Notes under the pieces: model-generated
Told to the model about the DNA's origin: nothing
The model's input: only the letters and a program-made list of their open reading frames with translations
Databases searched by the model: none
Origin: Phyto melanocephala
Lineage: Eukaryota; Arthropoda; Insecta; Diptera; Rhinophoridae
DNA: 64,000 bases
Reading direction: 5' to 3'
Assembly (NCBI GenBank): GCA_941918925.1
Contig: OW799234.1
Span: forward strand, 13,530,501 to 13,594,500
Shown here: in pieces, positions 59,687 to 64,000 of the stretch
Layout: each line of letters begins with the position of its first letter
Position numbering within the stretch: the stretch's first letter is position 1
Translations under genes and position numbers: made by a program

Positions 59687-61199
59687 TAGATTTAGCCTTT
59701 TTTTGCAAATTTCAAATTGTCCATATAGCAAAAATTTTATCATTTTTATTTTTCAAAGTCATATATCTCCGATCTGAAATAAATTCTGAATATAGACTAT
59801 ATGGTTCTGAAATCTCTAGAATGATAGCATTCGAGCACTAAAGGTCTGATTGGAGCACAATTTCTAGATTTAGCCTTTTTTTGCAAATTTCAAATTGTCC
59901 ATATAGCAAAAATGTTAACATTTTTATTTTTCAAAGTCATATATCTCCGATCTGAAATAAATTCTGAATATAGACTATATGGTTCTGAAATCTCTAGAAT
60001 GATAGCTTTCGAGCACTTAAGGTCTGATTGGAGCACAATTTCTAGATTTAGCCTTTTTTTGCAAATTTCAAATTGTCCATATAGCAAAAATTTTAACTTT
60101 TTTATTTTTTAAAGTCATATATCTCCGATCTGAAATAAATTCTGAATATAGACTATATGGTTCTGAAATCTCTAGAATGATAGCATTCGAGCACTAAAGG
60201 TCTGATTGGAGCACAATTTCTAGATTTAGCCTTTTTTTGCAAATTTCAAATTGTCCATATAGCAAAAATTTTAACATTTTTATTTTTCAAAGTCATATAT
60301 CTCCGATCTGAAATAAATTCTGAATATAGACTATATGGTTCTGAAATCTCTAGAATGATATCTTTCGAGCACTAAAGGTCTGATTGGAGCACAATTTCTA
60401 GATTTAGCCTTTTTTTGCAAATTTCAAATTGTCCATATAGCAAAAATGTTAACATTTTTATTTTTCAAAGTCATATCTCTTCGATCTGAAATAAATTCTG
60501 AATATAGACTATATGGTTCTGAAATCTCTAGAATGATATCTTTCGAGCACTAAAGGTCTGATTAGAGCACAATTTCTAGATTTAGCCTTTTTTTGCAAAT
60601 TTCAAATTGTCCATATAGCAAAAATGTTAAAGATTTTTATTTTTCAAAGTCATATATCTCCGATCTGAAATAAATTCTGAATATAGACTATATGGTTCTG
60701 AAATCTCTAGAATGATAGCTTTCGAGCACTAAAGGTCTGATTGGAGCACAATTTCTAGATTTAGCCTATTTTTGCATATTTCAAATTGTCCATATAGCAA
60801 AAATGTTAACATTTTTATTTTTCAAAGTCATATATCTCCGATCTGAAATAAATGCTGAATGTAGACTATATGGTTCTGAAATCTCTAGAATGATAGCTTT
60901 CGAGCACTAAAGGTCTGATTGGAGCACAATTTCTACATTTAGCCTTTTTTTGCAAATTTCAAATTGTCTATATAGCAAAAATGTTAAAAATTTTTATTTT
61001 TCAAAGTCATATATCTCCGATCTGAAATAAATTCTGAATGTAGACTATATGGTTCTGAAATCTCTAGAATGATAGCATTCGAGCACTAAAGGTCTGATTG
61101 GAGCACAATTTCTAGATTTAGCCTTTTTTTGCAAATTTCAAATTGTCTATATAGCAAAAATGTTAACATTTTTTTTCAAAGCCATATATCTCCGATCTG
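59687..61199 (-). repeat. Reverse satellite array, ~9 units
   Basis: Inverted units marked by ATATATCTCCGATCTG at about 59760, 59939, 60118, 60297, 60475, 60653, 60831, 61010 and 61187. The unit near 60475 has the variant ATCTCTTCGATCTG, shared only with the last forward unit at about 59670. Confidence 0.9.
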
Positions 61200-61527
61200 A
61201 AATAAATTCTGAATAAAGATTACATAGTTTCAAAATTATTAAATGATTTTTTCGATCTTATTTGTTTTATAAAATTTTTAAATTTTTTTAAATTTTTTTA
61301 AGGTGTGCGAAATTGCAATATACATATGTATGTTCATATAGATTTTACTTAATATTAACATTCTGTTACGCATACATTTTTGATTTGTATGCACACAATG
61401 TTTTTAAGCTAAAAATATACTGTTCTGTTAAAGTAGCAGACAAAGAGTGAGAGTTATGTTAAGTTACCATGTAACTTAGGTAAACTTAAAAAACGAAGCT
61501 AACTTACGGAGCTAACTTCACACACAT
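61200..61527 (-). repeat. Right outer arm of the foldback element
   Basis: Reverse complement of 55233-55560, ending AACTTCACACACAT at 61527. Confidence 0.85.
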
Positions 61528-61611
61528 AAGTATAAAGTATTTTCTTTTAGCCCAACAAGTTAAGAAATGTATTATTTATTTTATTTATATTAAAAGCAAA
61601 AACTGCAGTTT

Positions 61612-62611
61612 ATTATACCCTTCACACATTTCTTTGTCATTCCGTGTGAAATTTCTACAATTTTCATTTCCGACCCCATAAAGTATATAAAAAGTATATA
61701 AAAGCTTATAAATAGGGGAGTCGATTAAGCTATGTCCGTCTGTCTGTCCACGTGTATGTTGAAATCAACTCTGTAAATCCCCCCGACATCGCCTGGACCC
61801 GCGTGAGGTATTAAAATATCAGAAATACTCGGGAGCAGATCGGTATTGAAAATCAGAAACATCGGTACATAAACAACTGAGATATGAGCAAAAAAACACG
61901 ACCACCTCGCTTTTTCACAACAACAACATACAACACATATATACATACAAACGTGGTACTGGTCAGAGTGAACGTGGCATCGGATCCCAGCTGAGCAAAA
62001 AAAAAATTATTTTCGCAGTCGTAAGTCAGCTCTGGTCGGGTCAAGAGATCGCACGTCATTGTCATTATCGTTGTCGAATAAGGACAATCAGGCCGTCCCT
62101 TTTTTTCTGACTTCGAGAGTTTCCAGACTATTCTACATTCTACCGCGAGCATATATTTTAAGTGGATTAACTGGAGGAGTACCAACTAAATTCAAAAATT
62201 TACAACTGGAGGAGTACCAACTAAACTCATTTTACGTTACTGGAGGAGTACCAATTAAACGCAATGCTAACGTGAGGAGTTCCATAAAACTCATTATAAT
62301 TATTTGTTCAGATGTCTCCGACTTCCTATACAATGGTATAGCTCGACTTGCGGTGCCTGAACCATCCTTCTTTTAACTGAAGGAGAACCACAAAACTCAG
62401 CTTTAATAATTGCTCAAGTGTCTCCGACTTCCTATACAGAGGTCGATTTACGGAGCCGGAACCACCGTGGGATACCATGGCTATTTGCTTATGTACCTCT
62501 GCCAATCAATTTCATATGAGACGATAGGTGATAAAACAATTGTTTTTGCATGACTACACGTTGTGAAGGGTATATAAGATTTGGCACGGCTGAATATAGC
62601 ACTCTTACTTG
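61612..62611 (+). mobile_element. Helentron/mini-me-like element with nested SINE-like copy
   Basis: Starts TATACCCTTCACACA; includes CCGTCTGTCTGTCCACG ((GTCY)n tract) near 61736 and GGCATCGGATCCCAGCTGAG near 61977. Ends with TGTGAAGGGTATATAAG, the hairpin stretch TTGGCACGGCTGAATATAGC and ACTCTTACTTG. A SINE-like copy interrupts it at about 62013-62515. Confidence 0.7.
62013..62515 (+). mobile_element. SINE-like retroposon copy inside Helentron-like element
   Basis: From GCAGTCGTAAGTCAGCTCTG to TACCTCTGCCAATCAA. It keeps the ACTGGAGGAGTACCAA..AAACTCA units (four) and two GTCTCCGACTTCCTATACA units as in 41832-42467. Clear flanking duplication not identified; the A-tail is short. Confidence 0.7.
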
Positions 62612-62984
62612 TTTTTAATCTCCACCTCTTTTCTGAATTACTTCTTTGTTGTCTAGCTGCTGTTCAAAGTTCATATTGTTTACATTTTATTGGAAGTATG
62701 ACAAGTTTAAATACTACACTTCAGTGCGTATTGCAACACTAAAGTCTTGCTGATTACAAGAGGGTTGACAAGGGCAAAAATTGTTATTGAAAATAAAACT
62801 AAATAAAAGTTGCAATAATAGCAACTTTGTAACAAGATGACTAAATGCTAATAAAGGTTATGTGCAGACAATAGCCGCAATAAACAAAGAAAACACAGTG
62901 ACATCTTAGGATTTTAACTTTTAAGGCTTTAAATATAGTAGAGATTGTGATTTTTTTTAGAAGTAATGTAATGCTGTAACAGTG
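62612..62984. other. Intergenic, nothing recognised
   Basis: No gene or repeat ends. Confidence 0.35.
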
Positions 62985-63940
62985 CAGATTTCAAATATTC
63001 AGCATTTAAAAAAACCCGGTTTAAAATCAGACACGTTCTGTGTCACCTTTCCTGTGTTCTTCAATTCCTTTTTTACAAGAGCCCAGTACCTTTCCACAGG
63101 CCTAAGTTCTGGACAGTTAGGTGGATTTGCCTCTCGTGGTACAAAAATTACATTCTTTGAATACCAATGCCAAATCAGGTCAAAAATATGTAGGCACTCG
63201 GTCGGTGCTGTCTCAAAAAAGGTAAAAGTCGTTTTTGTAGGTACTCCGTGATAAAAATTTCTGTGTTTTCGTGCCTGATGCCACAAATGCTTGGGGTCGT
63301 TTGGCACAACCGCAAATAGCTTGCCATACGAGAAATTCCTTAGGGAATTTCGTTTGTTTTTTTGTCCGGAACTCTTCCTGAACAATACCTCTTTCATCAG
63401 CAACATAAAGTTGATAAAAGTCTGCCAGTACGTATTTTTCGTCATCCATCACACAACAGATGTATTATTTTATAAAATCTGCCTTCAATTTTTTCGCTCG
63501 TTTTTTTTTGCTTCTAAGTTCTTTACCGAATTGCGATCTAGAACTTTCTTATATGTCTTCAGCCCATTGTATGTCTTTTGCCATTTGGACAAAACTATTA
63601 GAGCATTTCACCGTACGCGCTGCTTTTCTGATAGAAGTGTTAGGTGCTCTTCGAAACAGTTGCTCGCCATCTTTTACCTTACCAATATCCCTTGGATTTT
63701 TTTTATTTCCTGATCTAGGTTTTCTTTCAATGCTTAGGTCTTCTTTATACCGTTTAATGGCATTTGAAAAAGTTCGAGGGTCAACTTTCAAATTTTTTGC
63801 TATTTTTTTAAAAGTCCATGACGGATTCTTTTTCGCCGTCCATTTTGATCGTAATAACAATTGAAAATTAATGAGTTTTAAAATAATAGTATCTAACATA
63901 TACAATATAAATGCTAACGTGATAAAAAAAAACATTTTTT
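62985..63940 (-). pseudogene. Tc1/IS630-type transposase, broken
   Basis: Minus-strand pieces in several frames. N-terminal helix-turn-helix (SWTFKKIAKNLKVDPRTFSN, RKPRSGNKKNPRDIGK) at 63700-63850; MDDEKYVLADFYQLYVADER and FPKEFLVWQAICGC with the first catalytic Asp at 63320-63452; then IFVPREANPPNCPELRPVER and YWALVKKELKNTGKV with the final acidic residue at 63020-63190. The strand around the second Asp (..FDLIWHWYSKN) is shortened, so that Asp context is deleted. Stops and at least two frame changes. The element end probably lies at or beyond the right edge. Confidence 0.7.
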
Positions 63941-64000
63941 ATTGCACGATTTGAGTTTTATTTAACTTAATGCAACTACAAATTTTTTCGATACACTCCT

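Larger units (their letters stand above)
55233..61527. mobile_element. Giant foldback element built of 178-bp repeats, 9-bp TSD
   Basis: Flanked by AAGTATAAA at 55224-55232 and 61528-61536. Both ends begin ATGTGTGTGAAGTTAGCTCC. The outer ~330 bases of each arm match essentially base for base (one A-run length difference seen). Inside, all remaining 5.6 kb is an array of a 178/179-bp unit: about 24 copies forward and 9 copies reverse, meeting at about 59687 with almost no loop. No coding sequence. Long tandem-repeat inverted arms and a 9-bp TSD match the architecture of Drosophila foldback (FB) elements, whose 9-bp TSD links them to Mutator-like transposases. Sequence similarity to FB itself was not seen. 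Confidence 0.85.

Noticed and set aside
55561..61199. CRISPR-like or coding interpretation of the regular repeats (including the 65-66 codon frames near 59890-60112)
   Set aside because: Units are contiguous 178/179-bp satellite copies with no unique spacers, and the open frames are just one unit read through.
61725..62376. Open frames at 61725-62376 as genes
   Set aside because: They lie inside the Helentron-like and SINE-like repeats and match other repeat copies at the nucleotide level.
63213..63713. Plus-strand frames at the right edge
   Set aside because: They are antisense to a recognisable minus-strand Tc1-type transposase.

Overview
The window is about 64 kb of very AT-rich nuclear DNA from a fly, most likely a calyptrate such as a blow fly or muscid. 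The evidence is short-intron genes with GTAAGT/TTTCAG junctions, protein sequences close to fly Maelstrom, SNIP1 and AGPAT, many ACATACATATGTA microsatellites, and P, Helentron/mini-me-like, Tc1, hAT, CACTA-like and Harbinger elements. The species cannot be fixed from sequence alone.

Four host genes are supported. A four-exon gene for a small secreted protein lies on the minus strand (20909-21965). SNIP1, an FHA-domain spliceosome/miRNA factor, is on the plus strand (24325-25681). maelstrom, a piRNA-pathway gene with HMG box and Mael domain, has five exons on the plus strand (27303-32890). The 3' part of a 1-acylglycerol-3-phosphate acyltransferase gene is on the minus strand (46577-47615). 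No rRNA, tRNA or CRISPR array was seen.

The rest is mostly transposons, many with ends and target-site duplications (TSDs) that can be read directly. From left to right: a P-like MITE fragment (165-320); a Harbinger-type MITE (1964-2081); an internally deleted P-like element (2332-3735); a full-length P element with an 8-bp TSD (4525-10964) carrying a nearly intact THAP transposase gene; a CACTA-like element with a 3-bp TSD (11001-16067); a hAT relic (17845-19505); a palindromic MITE (20438-20598); a near-intact Tc1 element (28755-30297) inside an older dispersed element in maelstrom intron 2; a pogo/Tigger relic (33827-36079) with nested Helentron-like copies; DD41D relics (36730-37200, 50290-51102); a P-type MITE with an 8-bp TSD (40406-40658); a SINE-like retroposon with 15-bp TSDs (41832-42467, 48592-48981); nested Harbinger elements (53452-54526); and a decayed Tc1-like transposase at the right edge.

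The most striking object is a 6.3-kb foldback element (55233-61527). It has a perfect 9-bp TSD, near-identical outer arms, and a body made entirely of about 33 copies of a 178/179-bp repeat in two opposed arrays. It has no coding sequence.
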